From the NCBI RefSeq assembly GCF_001650915.1, contig NZ_LXYO01000012.1:62001-126000 (forward strand): 64,000 nt of DNA. Reading direction: 5' to 3'. Positions 43,509 to 53,294 of the stretch are shown here, one piece after another. This stretch comes from Marinobacter sp. EhC06 (GTDB lineage Bacteria; Pseudomonadota; Gammaproteobacteria; Pseudomonadales; Oleiphilaceae). Every line of letters starts with the position of its first letter. Position 1 is the first letter of the stretch. A program made the position numbers and the translations under genes. The notes beneath the pieces were generated by a model. That model was not told the DNA's origin. It worked only from the letters and a program-made list of their open reading frames with translations, and searched no databases.

Positions 43509-44087
43509 ATGTCCAAGCCGATCATGACAACTGCCCTTTTATGCTCCGTCCTTTCCATGCCACTGCTGGCTCAACCACAGACGGAAGACCCGGAGGCACT
43601 GGTGACCGAAGCACGGTCACTGGTGAAAGCCTATGGTGGCTCCCTGAAGCAGGCGCTTCAGGCGGCAATCAAGGAAGGTGGCCTTACCAACGGTATTGGC
43701 GTTTGCAAAACCGTGGCGCCGGAAATTGCCGAGAGTAACAGCAAGGGCGCGTGGACCATCACCCGAACCAGTCTCAAAGTCCGAAACCCGGAAAACACCC
43801 CCACCGACTGGCAGGAGATCCAGCTGCGGGCCATGGACAAACAACCGGTCAAGAACGGAAAACCAGTAGAGGTCTGGCAGGTCTCGGAAGCGTCCGGACA
43901 GCCGGCGTTCCAATATATGAGCGCCATCCCGACACAGAAGCTTTGCCTTGGCTGTCACGGTAAGTCCATTGCCCCGGAGGTGAAGGCAAAACTGGCTGAA
44001 CTCTATCCTGAAGACAAGGCGACCGGCTTCTCCGAGGGCGATTTGCGGGGCGCGTTCGTTGTTACGCGGGAAGTTCCAGTAAACTGA
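43509..44087 (+). CDS. DUF3365 (Tll0287-like) c-haem sensor-domain protein
   Basis: A 192-residue periplasmic protein. Signal peptide MSKPIMTTALLCSVLSMPLLAQ and a Tll0287-like (DUF3365) haem domain with the attachment motif CLGCH late in the chain (TQKLCLGCHGKSIAPEVKAKL). GGGAGGCGCCC precedes the ATG. The same CLGCH motif occurs in the chemoreceptor encoded at 44740-46374, so the two may report on related redox or gas signals. The function as a separate protein is unknown. Confidence 0.82.
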   Translation: MSKPIMTTALLCSVLSMPLLAQPQTEDPEALVTEARSLVKAYGGSLKQALQAAIKEGGLTNGIGVCKTVAPEIAESNSKGAWTITRTSLKVRNPENTPTDWQEIQLRAMDKQPVKNGKPVEVWQVSEASGQPAFQYMSAIPTQKLCLGCHGKSIAPEVKAKLAELYPEDKATGFSEGDLRGAFVVTREVPVN

Positions 44088-44123
44088 CGGCTCTAGCCAT
44101 TTCTTCAGCGATTGAGAACAGGT

Positions 44124-44771
44124 ATGTCACTGAACTACAGAATCATTCCGGTCACGCCTTTCCAGCAGAACTGCTCACTGATCTGGTGCGAAAAGACGCG
44201 CCGGGCAGCCGTAGTCGATCCGGGCGGGGATCTGGAGAAGATTCGCGCCGCTGTGGATGAGGAAGGTGTGACGGTCGAAAAAATTCTGCTTACCCATGCC
44301 CACATTGACCATGCCGGCGGAACTGCGGAGCTTTCCAAAGAGCTGGGTATTCCCATTGAGGGGCCGCAGAAGGAAGACAATTTCTGGATCATCGGCCTGC
44401 CCCAGCAAGCCCAGATGTTCGGGTTTCCTGCGCCGGAAGTCTTCACCCCGGATCGCTGGCTGGAAGATGGGCAGCAGGTCACTGTGGGCAACCAGACCCT
44501 GACGGTCCTTCACTGCCCCGGCCACACACCTGGCCATGTAATTTTCTATCACAAGGAATCAGGCCTAGCGCTGGTGGGTGACGTGCTTTTCCACGGTTCG
44601 ATTGGGCGCACGGATTTTCCAAAGGGCGACCACGCGACATTAATTCACTCCATCCGCGAAAAGCTGTTCCCGCTGGGAGACGAAGTTGCCTTCATTCCGG
44701 GACACGGACCGATGTCCACCTTTGGCCAGGAACGTGCCACTAATCCTTTTGTGTCCGACCACCGGGGTTGA
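44124..44771 (+). CDS. MBL-fold metallo-hydrolase (YcbL/glyoxalase II-like)
   Basis: A 215-residue metallo-beta-lactamase-fold enzyme. The metal motif is [12 protein letters not shown] (HxHxDH), with further ligands in [29 protein letters not shown] and [11 protein letters not shown]. This pattern is typical of YcbL and glyoxalase II relatives acting on thioesters. I chose the ATG at 44124 over a TTG four codons upstream. It overlaps the convergent chemoreceptor gene by 32 bp. Confidence 0.88.
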   Translation: MSLNYRIIPVTPFQQNCSLIWCEKTRRAAVVDPGGDLEKIRAAVDEEGVTVEKILLTHAHIDHAGGTAELSKELGIPIEGPQKEDNFWIIGLPQQAQMFGFPAPEVFTPDRWLEDGQQVTVGNQTLTVLHCPGHTPGHVIFYHKESGLALVGDVLFHGSIGRTDFPKGDHATLIHSIREKLFPLGDEVAFIPGHGPMSTFGQERATNPFVSDHRG

Positions 44772-46374
44772 GCCGGAACTGTTCAATGGTCTTTCTCAGG
44801 GACTCTGCCATGGCCAGCAAGTCTCCTGCGATTCGGGCTGTTTCCTTGGCATCCCCGGATGTCTGCTCCGCTGAACGACTGATTTCAATCACGTTGTGAT
44901 TGATGGATTCGGAGACATCGCTCTGCTCGTTGGCGGCACTCTCCATTTCCTGATTGAGATCGGTAATCTCGCGCACGGCGGCGGCTATGGCCTGCAATTC
45001 CGACTCCACGGTCAGAATCGCTGAAACCTGCTGTTCTGCCATCTCCGACGCGTGGCGCATGGTGGCCACACAATCGACAACCTCGCTTTTCAATCCATTG
45101 ATGGTTTTGCGGATTTCTTCTGTGGAATCCTGGGTTCGCGAGGCAAGTGCCCGTACCTCATCTGCCACCACCGAAAAACCGCGGCCCTGCTCTCCGGCCC
45201 GCGCCGCCTCAATGGCGGCATTGAGGGCCAAAAGGTTGGTCTGGTCGGCAATATTGGAGATGACCTCCAGCATGTCAGACATCTGGCCGGTGCGTTGATC
45301 CAGTTGTTCAATGCGCTGTGCGCCACTCTGAACTTCGCTGTTCAATGCCTCGATGCCTTCAACCGCATTGCGGGCAAGGCTTTCCCCTTTGCTGGCAGAT
45401 TCCGCCGTATCTGCGGATTTGCGAGTGGTGTGAATGGCGTTTTCCCGGACCTGAACTGCAGAAGCAGCCATCTCGGTGGTGGCGCTGGCCACCTGATCGG
45501 TATTGTCACGCTGGGCAAGCACTTCCCGCTCTGTGGTGTCAGCTTTGCCTGCAATGCTTCTGGCCGCCTGCTCAACCTGTTCGGCATTGTCCATAACAGT
45601 ATTCATACTGTCGCGGATCTTCGCCATCATCCGGTTGAATGCCCGGGAGACGGAACCGATTTCGTCGTTGCGGGTGACCTCAAGCTCAATGGTCAGGTCA
45701 GAATTGCTGGAAATCTCGTCCATACGGTCGTGGAGTCGTCGTAGGCGGGAAAACACCAGGCGGGTCAAAGCGGCCGCAGTCAGAAAAAACACCGCAGCAA
45801 AGATAGCCACCTGAATGCCGCCACTGGTCAGCAACTGTTGCTGCAAACGGGCATCGCTTTCCGCCAGCGAATAATCCACCCGTATGGCACCAAGAACATC
45901 GCCCTCACTGGCCTGGTGGCAGCCAAGACAGTTCACGCCCTGGTAGTTTTCCATGGCGATCACCGGCTCAATCAGGGTGTAGACTCGACCATCCTCATTA
46001 CTGGAGTAGGATTCCACCCGCTCACCCGCCAGCGCTTTCTCATCCAGCGGCTCTCTTTTCTGCTCCGATGCATTGCCGGCCCCGAAGGTGCGGTTCAGAT
46101 GGTCACTGCGAATCACCCGAACATCCAGCACATCGTCAGATGCCATCACCTTTTCCCGGAGCACATCCCGGTTACCGATGGTGCCGGTGACCATCATGGT
46201 GTTCAGCCCATCGAAATAGGATTTAGCCAGCCCGTCCACGTATTTGTGGCTGAACTCTTCGAGATGATCACGCTGCGAGTCTGCGCTGTAGAGCACAGTA
46301 AACACGAGCACCAGGGAGAAGGCAGCCGCAAGGGCAGCAAGCAACAGGAAGCGGATGGAGTAGTGTTTTTTCAT
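44740..46374 (-). CDS. Methyl-accepting chemotaxis protein with periplasmic c-haem site
   Basis: A 544-residue chemoreceptor. TM1 residues 8-28, a periplasmic sensor to ~185 with a CLGCH haem motif at 149-153 ([24 protein letters not shown]), TM2 ~187-207, HAMP, then a signalling domain with the hairpin tip [41 protein letters not shown]. Covalent haem would allow sensing of redox state or a gas ligand. It overlaps the convergent MBL gene. The length is typical. Confidence 0.92.
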   Translation of the reverse strand: MKKHYSIRFLLLAALAAAFSLVLVFTVLYSADSQRDHLEEFSHKYVDGLAKSYFDGLNTMMVTGTIGNRDVLREKVMASDDVLDVRVIRSDHLNRTFGAGNASEQKREPLDEKALAGERVESYSSNEDGRVYTLIEPVIAMENYQGVNCLGCHQASEGDVLGAIRVDYSLAESDARLQQQLLTSGGIQVAIFAAVFFLTAAALTRLVFSRLRRLHDRMDEISSNSDLTIELEVTRNDEIGSVSRAFNRMMAKIRDSMNTVMDNAEQVEQAARSIAGKADTTEREVLAQRDNTDQVASATTEMAASAVQVRENAIHTTRKSADTAESASKGESLARNAVEGIEALNSEVQSGAQRIEQLDQRTGQMSDMLEVISNIADQTNLLALNAAIEAARAGEQGRGFSVVADEVRALASRTQDSTEEIRKTINGLKSEVVDCVATMRHASEMAEQQVSAILTVESELQAIAAAVREITDLNQEMESAANEQSDVSESINHNVIEISRSAEQTSGDAKETARIAGDLLAMAESLRKTIEQFRLNPGGRTQKD

Positions 46375-46660
46375 GGTAACCCGACGCAGAGGCCGCTCTT
46401 CTGGCGGCTTGAAGATTGTTTTGACGATTCATAATGACGGCCAAGTGTCGCCAAACTTTATAGATTTGCGTCAATTATTTCCTGACTTAGATCAGATCCG
46501 GGAAAGGTCTCTCACGCCCAAAGAAAGGAAAGGGAGCAGCATATTAAAGACTCGTTGAAGTTGGCCTGAAAGCTGCAAAGCAGGATGGTAAGTATCCGCT
46601 ATTCCAATCGCAGATTGTTCGGAAACCGCACACCGGTTAGCCGAAGGAGGAAAACCATCC

Positions 46661-47326
46661 ATGTCCCTACTGACCTCTCTGATCCGGGCGAGCACCCAGT
46701 TCCAGCAGGCCATGGAAAAGCGCCAGACCCCGCCTGCAGGGCCGGACGGCGCGCCTGGCAAAACGCAGACGAACACTGCAGTGACCGAGCCGACGCCGGG
46801 CGATGACCGCTTCACCCCTTCGGAAAACAGCCAGTCTGACATCGCCCGCCTGAAAGCTCGCCGACTGGCCATGACAGACTACAAGCAGACCGTGGGGCAG
46901 GATCTTGCCTTCGTTCGGGAAACACTGCGGCACAAACTTGCCGAATACAACCTGCACCCGGCAACCGCATTGAACGTCAGCAAAAATGAAAACGGCAGCG
47001 TTGAGGTCGAAGGCAAAATCGCGGACAACACCCGTGCCCAGATTGAAAAAGACCTGAACGTGAACAAGAACTTCAAGGAAGCGTTCAATCGCCTGAGCGT
47101 TAACGAGCCAACGCTGCACTTTATGGACAATGCGCTCAAACTGAACCAGGCCTACGGGGTGAACAACCCCCTACTGGACACTCTGATCAGCGAGAACCAG
47201 CAATTCAATGGTCTGCAGGACCTGGTACACCGTTACGACACTATGCGGCGCTCGATCAGTGCCGAGCAAATGGAAGCAGCGGGGAATAGCCGGGCGTACG
47301 CTTTCAACCTGAACGCCCGGGCCTGA
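46661..47326 (+). CDS. Hypothetical helical protein
   Basis: A 221-residue soluble protein without a signal peptide or TM segment. A Pro/Gly/Thr-rich linker covers residues 20-60, the rest is predicted helix (DYKQTVGQDLAFVRETLRHKLAEYNLHPATALNVSKNENGSVEVEGKI). GGAGGAAAACCATCC precedes the ATG. I do not recognise a family; codon use resembles the core genes. It is probably lineage-specific. Confidence 0.6.
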   Translation: MSLLTSLIRASTQFQQAMEKRQTPPAGPDGAPGKTQTNTAVTEPTPGDDRFTPSENSQSDIARLKARRLAMTDYKQTVGQDLAFVRETLRHKLAEYNLHPATALNVSKNENGSVEVEGKIADNTRAQIEKDLNVNKNFKEAFNRLSVNEPTLHFMDNALKLNQAYGVNNPLLDTLISENQQFNGLQDLVHRYDTMRRSISAEQMEAAGNSRAYAFNLNARA

Positions 47327-47347
47327 CATCAAGACCAATAACGGCGA

Positions 47348-47971
47348 TCAAACATCGAATGGCGCCGGATCTCCTTTACCAACCCGGGTGACCACTGGCG
47401 CATCCCCGGTAAAGTCCACCACCGTGGTAGCTTCCATGCCGCAGAATCCTCCATCAATGATCAAATCCAGCTCATGTTCCAAAATATCCCGAATTTCGTA
47501 GGGATCAGTCATGGGATCCGTCTCGCCCGGCAGAATCAGGGTACTGCTCATGATTGGCTCACCAAGTTCACCCAACAGTTCCTGCACAATCGCGTTATCC
47601 GGCACGCGAACGCCCACTGAACGACGCTTCGGATGAAGCAGTCGCCGGGGCACCTCACTGGTGGCATCCAGAATGAACGTGTAAGGCCCCGGAGTGAAAT
47701 TCTTCAGCAACCGGTACTGGGTGTTGTCCACCTTCGCATAGACCCCGATGTCCGAAAGGTCCCGGCACACCAGCGTAAAATTATGCTTGTCATCCAGCCT
47801 GCGAATCCGCTTGATCCGATCCGCCGCCTGCTTGTCACCCAGGTGACAACCAATGGCATAGGCGGAATCCGTGGGGTAAACAATCACCCCACCACGGCGA
47901 AGAATGTCCACCGCCTGATTGATCAGACGCTTCTGCGGCGTCTCCGGATGAATCTGGAAAAACTGACTCAT
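47348..47971 (-). CDS. Sua5/YciO/YrdC-family protein
   Basis: A 207-residue protein of the threonylcarbamoyl-AMP synthase superfamily: QAVDILRRGGVIVYPTDSAYAIGCHLGDK, the KHNFTLVCRDLSDIGVYAKV stretch, LKNFTPGPYTFILDATSEVPRRLLHPKRRSVGVRVP and IMSSTLILPGE. It is closest in style to YciO. The ATG at 47971 overlaps the bolA-like stop codon (TAATG); a longer frame would run through that gene. It is probably cotranscribed with the BolA-like gene. Confidence 0.85.
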   Translation of the reverse strand: MSQFFQIHPETPQKRLINQAVDILRRGGVIVYPTDSAYAIGCHLGDKQAADRIKRIRRLDDKHNFTLVCRDLSDIGVYAKVDNTQYRLLKNFTPGPYTFILDATSEVPRRLLHPKRRSVGVRVPDNAIVQELLGELGEPIMSSTLILPGETDPMTDPYEIRDILEHELDLIIDGGFCGMEATTVVDFTGDAPVVTRVGKGDPAPFDV

Positions 47972-48324
47972 TAACCCTCTCCCTGGGCGGTCCGCGCCGC
48001 CATCACCGGATCCTTCTTGGACCCGCCCATACAATTGGGAGACTCCGGCGCCGCCTGACCGGTCGCCTCCCACTCTTCCGGTGAGTATAGATGCAACGCC
48101 AGCGCATGAACCGGTCCCGCCAGTTCCTCGGCAAGCACCTTATAAATCGCCTGATGCCTTCGCACCTTCATCTGCCCGTCAAACTCCGGCGACACCAGAG
48201 TCACCTTGAAATGGGTTTCAGAGTTCGGCGGCACACTGTGCTTGTGGCTCTCGTTCTCCACCTGAAGGACACGCGCATCGAAGGCGTCGTTCAATTTGGT
48301 TTCAATTGCATTCTGGATTTTCAT
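47971..48324 (-). CDS. BolA-family protein
   Basis: A 117-residue BolA-fold protein: IQNAIETKLNDAFDARVLQVENESHKHSVPPNSETHFKVTLVSPEFDGQMKVRRHQAIYKVLAEEL is the standard domain, with invariant His residues in SHKHS and RRHQAIY. BolA proteins partner with monothiol glutaredoxins in iron-sulfur handling and affect cell shape and motility. The C-terminal tail (PESPNCMGGSKKDPV) is extra. It starts 277 bp from topB, which is divergent. Confidence 0.88.
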   Translation of the reverse strand: MKIQNAIETKLNDAFDARVLQVENESHKHSVPPNSETHFKVTLVSPEFDGQMKVRRHQAIYKVLAEELAGPVHALALHLYSPEEWEATGQAAPESPNCMGGSKKDPVMAARTAQGEG

Positions 48325-48389
48325 GTTTCGTTACTCCTACTGCTCAACCCCTGATAGAAAGGGCGAATGGCACACGGTCAGAAGCGGGT

Positions 48390-48486
48390 GTGAAGATGGC
48401 CTTCCCAAAAGTGTGCGTTGCCATGGATGGCAACGCCAAGCCCCCAGGGATGGGTTCACGGCGTCTTTTGGGAAGGCCATCTTCAC
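48390..48486. repeat. Nested palindromic element between bolA and topB
   Basis: Perfect 22 bp outer inverted arms (48390-48411 and 48465-48486, beginning GTGAAGATGGCCTTCCC). Inside is a second perfect hairpin, GCGTTGCCAT / ATGGCAACGC, at 48415-48436. The whole is 97 bp. It may be a REP/MITE-like element of this genus. Confidence 0.8.
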
Positions 48487-48601
48487 AGCCGCCTCCACCA
48501 ACACCCCAAGTCTACTACACATACAGGACACACCCGAGAGCCTTGACAGCATAAAGCCAAAGCGCCACATTCCCCTCCCGATTCCAAAACACCCAAACCC
48601 C

Positions 48602-50785
48602 ATGCACCTGTACATCGCCGAAAAACCAAGCCTCGGCCGCGCAATCGCCGCCGCCCTCCCCGGCCCTCACCAGAAAGGCCAGGGCTGGATACGCTGTGGC
48701 AATGGCGAAAATGCTGCCACCGTGAGCTGGTGCATCGGCCACCTTCTCGAACCGGCAGAGCCCGCACGTTATAACCCGGCGTGGAAAAAATGGCGCCAGG
48801 AAGACCTGCCCATGTTTCCCGATAAATGGGAAGTCATGCCCAAGGACAGCGTGCGGCAGCAGCTCAAAGTGCTGGAATCCCTGATACGCCAGGCCCAGAC
48901 CATTATTCATGCCGGCGACCCGGACCGCGAAGGCCAGTTGCTGGTAGACGAGGTTATCCGCTATTTCGGCACCAGCGCACCGGTGCAGCGTATTCTGATC
49001 AACGATCTGACACCGGCGGCCGTGGCTCGGGCGATCCAGAGCCCCAAAGACAACCGGGAATTCCGGCGGCTTTCCCATTCAGCACTGGCCCGGCAACGGG
49101 CGGACTGGCTGTATGGCATCAACCTGACCCGCTTCTATACGCTCAGCTACCAGCAGCAAGGGGAGCAAGGCGTCTATTCGGTTGGCCGGGTCCAAACGCC
49201 GGTACTCGGCCTTGTGGTTGAGCGTGACAACACCATTGAACACTTCCAGCCCAAGCCCTATTACCGGATTGAAGCCCGATTCAAGGCTCAGGAGGAGGAA
49301 GCCGACCAGCAAACCTTCACCGCCCGCTGGCTGCCCAACGAGCAATTCCAGGACTACCTGGATGAAGAAAATCGACTGCTGAACCGGGAAATCGCTGAAC
49401 AGATTGCCGACAGCGTCCGGAGCCGACCCGGGACTATCACGGAATCCCGGTTTCGGGATCGGTCGGAAGCTCCACCGCTCCCGTTTTCTCTCTCGGCCCT
49501 TCAGATCGAGGCTGGCAGGCTGTTCCGGATGGGCGCTAAAGAGGTATTGGATACCGCCCAGAACCTGTACGAGCGCCACCAGCTCATTACCTACCCGCGG
49601 TCCGACTGCCGGTACTTACCGGAAGGCCATTACCCTCAGCGGGAACAGGTGGTAAAGGCCATTGCCCGGGTTGCACCAGAGCTTGAAAAGGCTTGCAACG
49701 GCGCAGATCTGGACCGCAGGACTGCCGCGTGGAACGACAAACAGGTCGACGCTCACCATGCCATTATCCCAACCAGCCGCCCAACACCCAACGGCAAACT
49801 CAGCGCAGCGGAAGAAAAGATCTACGGCCTGATAAGCCGCTACTACCTGATGCAGTTCGCGCCAGATGCCGTTCACCGGGAAGGCAAACTGACGGTACGA
49901 GTGTCAGAGCACCAGTTCCGCGCCACAGAAACTGCCATCCTGGTGCCTGGTTGGAAAACGCTGGAACTTAAACTCCGGGAAGGACGCAACGAACCGGACA
50001 AGACACCCCTGCCGAGATTGGAAAAAGGCGAGCCGGTATTCTGCGAGGATAGCAACCTTACCGAGCGGAAAACCCAGCCGCCCCAGCATTTCACCGATGC
50101 AACCCTGCTCTCGGCGATGACCAACATCGCCCGATTTGTAACCGATACTGAACTCAGAAAAACCCTGCGGGAAACCGATGGCCTGGGCACCGAGGCGACC
50201 CGCGCGGCCATCATCGACACACTGTTCAAACGGGATTATCTGTACCGCGACAGCCGACACATCCGCGCCACCGACAAAGCCAAGGCATTGATCGGCGCTC
50301 TGCCCGAATCGGTCAGCAAACCGGATCGCACAGCTGTGTGGGAAGCAAACCTGGAAAGCATCCGCCGTGGAGAGGGTGACCCGAGACAGTTCCTGGAAAC
50401 CCTGAAGGAAGAAATTCGCGGCTTTCTCAACAGGCCACAGGGCCAGCCTGCTCGTGATTCCGAACAGGCCGGTACGGCTTCGTCAGAGTCCCAGCCCCAC
50501 TGCCCCAAATGCCGCGCCCCGATGCTGGAGCGAGACGGAAAATTTGGCCGATTCTATGCCTGCACCCGCTACCCGGATTGTCGTGGCACCCGACCACTGG
50601 AAGAAGCCAGCCCCGAGGATGGCACCGGCCAGAAGCCGATTCCCTGCCCCCACTGTTTCTCGCCCCTGGTGCGACGAAAAGGGAAAAAAGGCTGGTTCTG
50701 GGGCTGTAGTAATTTCCCCGGCTGCCGACAAACACTGGACGACGACAACGGAAAGCCTGCCGTCCGTTTACGCAAGTCTACATAA
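48602..50785 (+). CDS. topB: DNA topoisomerase III
   Basis: A 727-residue type IA topoisomerase. It opens MHLYIAEKPSLGRAIAAALPG, with the Toprim acids in IHAGDPDREGQLLVDEV, active-site Tyr in LITYPRSDCRYLPEG, HHAIIPT nearby and two C-terminal zinc-finger modules (CPKCRAPMLERDGKFGRFYACTRYPDC; CPHCFSPLVRRKGKKGWFWGCSNFPGC). It relaxes and decatenates DNA by single-strand passage. I chose the ATG at 48602 because it begins the conserved Toprim strand; frames further upstream cross the palindromic element. Confidence 0.93.
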   Translation: MHLYIAEKPSLGRAIAAALPGPHQKGQGWIRCGNGENAATVSWCIGHLLEPAEPARYNPAWKKWRQEDLPMFPDKWEVMPKDSVRQQLKVLESLIRQAQTIIHAGDPDREGQLLVDEVIRYFGTSAPVQRILINDLTPAAVARAIQSPKDNREFRRLSHSALARQRADWLYGINLTRFYTLSYQQQGEQGVYSVGRVQTPVLGLVVERDNTIEHFQPKPYYRIEARFKAQEEEADQQTFTARWLPNEQFQDYLDEENRLLNREIAEQIADSVRSRPGTITESRFRDRSEAPPLPFSLSALQIEAGRLFRMGAKEVLDTAQNLYERHQLITYPRSDCRYLPEGHYPQREQVVKAIARVAPELEKACNGADLDRRTAAWNDKQVDAHHAIIPTSRPTPNGKLSAAEEKIYGLISRYYLMQFAPDAVHREGKLTVRVSEHQFRATETAILVPGWKTLELKLREGRNEPDKTPLPRLEKGEPVFCEDSNLTERKTQPPQHFTDATLLSAMTNIARFVTDTELRKTLRETDGLGTEATRAAIIDTLFKRDYLYRDSRHIRATDKAKALIGALPESVSKPDRTAVWEANLESIRRGEGDPRQFLETLKEEIRGFLNRPQGQPARDSEQAGTASSESQPHCPKCRAPMLERDGKFGRFYACTRYPDCRGTRPLEEASPEDGTGQKPIPCPHCFSPLVRRKGKKGWFWGCSNFPGCRQTLDDDNGKPAVRLRKST

Positions 50786-50896
50786 CGATACTGAACGCAG
50801 ATCCACATTTTGTGATAATTGTTTGATATAGCAGAGTAGTCCGTCAAAAGCTCTGCTCCATGATAGGCAAGAGAGCAACACTCCGGGAGAGGCTAA

Positions 50897-51631
50897 ATGC
50901 GTATTGCTTTGCTTGAAGATGAAACCGAACAGGCACAGCACATCCAGTCGATTCTGTCTGAGCGCGGGCATCACTGCGACAGCTTCCCTACCGGCCAAAA
51001 TTTCCTGAGCGCGGTTCTGCATCGCAGCTACGACCTGCTGATTCTGGACTGGCAGATTCCGGACATGACCGGCATTGACGTTCTTCAGAGCGTTCGCGCT
51101 CAGCTGAACTGGCCGATTCCAGTGGTGTTTCTCACCCAACGGGACAGCGAGGCAGACATTGTTCGGGCCTTGGATGCCGGCGCCGACGACTACCTGGCCA
51201 AGCCGGCCCGTGCGGCAGAATTGGTCGCGCGCATCAATGCCCTGGCAAGACGCTCCAATCCTGACAGCGAGAAGGAAGTGCTTCGCTACGGTCCGTTCGA
51301 AATCAACACGCAGCAACGGGTTATTGCACTTCATGGTGAAGAACTGACCCTGACCGACAAGGATTTTGACCTGACCTTGTTCCTGTTCCAGAACCAGGGG
51401 CGACTACTGACTCGTGAAATGCTGCTTGAGCGCGTCTGGGGTCTGGCCAGGGACATTAACACCCGCACCGTGGATACGCACATGAGCCGCCTTCGCCGTC
51501 GTCTGGGCCTCAATCCTGAAAACGGCTTCCGAATCAAGACGATTTACCAGCGGGGCTACCGCCTGGAAGCCATGAAGGCGCAGGATCAGGCGTTTGACGA
51601 TCAAGAACCCGCCAGGGCAGCCAATGACTGA
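50897..51631 (+). CDS. OmpR-family response regulator
   Basis: A 244-residue regulator. Receiver: MRIALLEDETEQAQHIQSIL, phospho-Asp in LLILDWQIPDMTGIDVL, conserved Lys in YLAKPARAAEL. Winged helix: HGEELTLTDKDFDLTLFLFQN ... TVDTHMSRLRRRLG ... IYQRGYRLE. GGGAGAGGCTAA precedes the ATG. It overlaps the FecR-like gene by 8 bp and probably receives phosphate from the CHASE2 kinase encoded two genes downstream. Confidence 0.92.
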   Translation: MRIALLEDETEQAQHIQSILSERGHHCDSFPTGQNFLSAVLHRSYDLLILDWQIPDMTGIDVLQSVRAQLNWPIPVVFLTQRDSEADIVRALDAGADDYLAKPARAAELVARINALARRSNPDSEKEVLRYGPFEINTQQRVIALHGEELTLTDKDFDLTLFLFQNQGRLLTREMLLERVWGLARDINTRTVDTHMSRLRRRLGLNPENGFRIKTIYQRGYRLEAMKAQDQAFDDQEPARAAND

Positions 51632-53261
51632 AAGCCCGGCTCCGCGATTGCCTGTACTGCTGCTGATACTCGCGCTACTTGTTTGCGCAGCACCCACGGC
51701 TGCGGAGCTATCGGTGACGCGTGGATCTGCCGGACATTCCGACGTATCTTCCGCCAACACAGTGCCGGAGTGGATCTACACGTTACGGCCTGGCGAGAGT
51801 TTTTCGGAAGTGGCCAGCGATCTGCTCGCGCCGAACTTTCCCGCAAGTCGGCTGCTTCAGTACAACAAGATTGGCAATGGTGCCACGCTTGGTGCCGGCG
51901 ACAGCGTTCGCATTCCACTTGCCTGGCTGAAACGCCAACCACAACCGGCGCAGGCGACCTCGGTCACCGGAACCGTCCAACTGATTTCCGGAAACACGGG
52001 CCGGAAAACGCCCCTCAGTGAAGATGCCCTGATCCGCGTCGGTGATGAAATTTTATCGTTATCCGGAACCGCCACTATTGAACTGGCGGACGGCTCGGAA
52101 GTTCGGATTTCTCCGAATTCACGGCTTATCTTCAACCGCCTCACCCAATATGGTAAAGCCGGCATGGTGGATACCCGGCTCCGACTCGACAGAGGCGAGA
52201 TCCACACTCGTGTGAAACCAGTAGTGGAAGGCGGCGCCCGATTCGAGATTGAAACGCCCTCGGCAGTCGCCGCCGTGCGTGGAACCGCATTTGCACTCCA
52301 GACATCCGCGGACGGCACTCGCCTTCAGGTAACCGAGGGAGACGTAGATTTCGGTGCGCCCGGCAAGACCCGCCGAATTCCTGCCGGTTTCGGTGCCAGC
52401 CTGTCAACCACTGGCAATGACGGCCTGAGCATACGCCGCCTGCCCCCGGCGCCGGCGCTCAACCCTCTTCCCCCGAGACTGACCCAACTGCCGGCCACCA
52501 TGACCTGGCAGGAAAGCCGTGCCCCCATGCATCGGGTGGATATTTTCGAAAGCGACACCGGTCGCTGGGTGGAGAGCCGGAAACTCACCGGCAACAGCTT
52601 TGATATCGGGCGACTGGATAACGGCAGCTATGAGGTGCATCTGGCGGCGCTCGACACTCGCGGTACCGCAGGCATGCCCCGTGTCGTTCCGGTGGAGGTC
52701 GACCTTCAGGCGAGAACAGCCAGCCTGGTATCTCCCGCCGATGGTGACACGGTGAACGATGACATGCCTGAGTTTCGCTGGCAGCTGAACGGCGATAACG
52801 AAGTAGCTCGAGTAGAAGTTGCCGAGGACAAGGATTTTCGGAACCTGATCGCTACCAGCGAATGGGCGCCGGAGACTGCAGCCCTGCCTTCACGTCCGTT
52901 AGGGCCTGGCAAATATTATTGGCGGGTCGTTACCGAAGCAGGCGGCAACTCCGTCGCTACCACCGAGCCGCGAGAGCTTGTAGTAAATGGAAGCCTGCCG
53001 CCGGTTCGAATCATTAGCGTGAACTACATCGACAGCCAGGTCAGGGTGTTCTGGGAGAAAGTGGACACGGCGACAGACTACCGCCTGCAGCTTTCGGAAG
53101 AGCCTGGTTTCAACAACATCATCAAGGAAGCAACGCTGTCTGATACCACAGCGGCCTTGCGTCTTATTCCCGGAAGGCGGTATTTTGTGCGCCTGAAAGC
53201 TCTTTCTGATGGTCCTTTGCAAAGCCGCTGGGGACCAGGGAGGGAATTGTACCTGGAATAA
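51624..53261 (+). CDS. FecR/LysM-domain periplasmic protein
   Basis: A 545-residue exported protein. Signal peptide to ~30, a LysM-like module (YTLRPGESFSEVASDLLAPNFPASRLLQYNKIGNGATLGAGDSVRIPLAWL), a FecR domain (GTATIELADGSEVRISPNSRLIF ... RGEIHTRVKPVVEGGARFEIETPSAVAAVRGTAFAL) and fibronectin-like beta repeats to the end. FecR-type proteins pass a signal to a partner sensor. It lies between the response regulator and the CHASE2 kinase, all overlapping or closely spaced, so it is probably their periplasmic signal component. Confidence 0.88.
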   Translation: MTESPAPRLPVLLLILALLVCAAPTAAELSVTRGSAGHSDVSSANTVPEWIYTLRPGESFSEVASDLLAPNFPASRLLQYNKIGNGATLGAGDSVRIPLAWLKRQPQPAQATSVTGTVQLISGNTGRKTPLSEDALIRVGDEILSLSGTATIELADGSEVRISPNSRLIFNRLTQYGKAGMVDTRLRLDRGEIHTRVKPVVEGGARFEIETPSAVAAVRGTAFALQTSADGTRLQVTEGDVDFGAPGKTRRIPAGFGASLSTTGNDGLSIRRLPPAPALNPLPPRLTQLPATMTWQESRAPMHRVDIFESDTGRWVESRKLTGNSFDIGRLDNGSYEVHLAALDTRGTAGMPRVVPVEVDLQARTASLVSPADGDTVNDDMPEFRWQLNGDNEVARVEVAEDKDFRNLIATSEWAPETAALPSRPLGPGKYYWRVVTEAGGNSVATTEPRELVVNGSLPPVRIISVNYIDSQVRVFWEKVDTATDYRLQLSEEPGFNNIIKEATLSDTTAALRLIPGRRYFVRLKALSDGPLQSRWGPGRELYLE

Positions 53262-53294
53262 TCCGTTGATCGACCGAAACACACAGCAGGGCTC

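Noticed and set aside
48390-48486. CRISPR or attC site
   Set aside because: Single inverted-repeat unit with no spaced direct repeats and no TAAC/GTTA cores.
48296-48601. N-terminal extension of topoisomerase III
   Set aside because: It would translate through the palindromic element and lacks similarity; the conserved protein begins at 48602.
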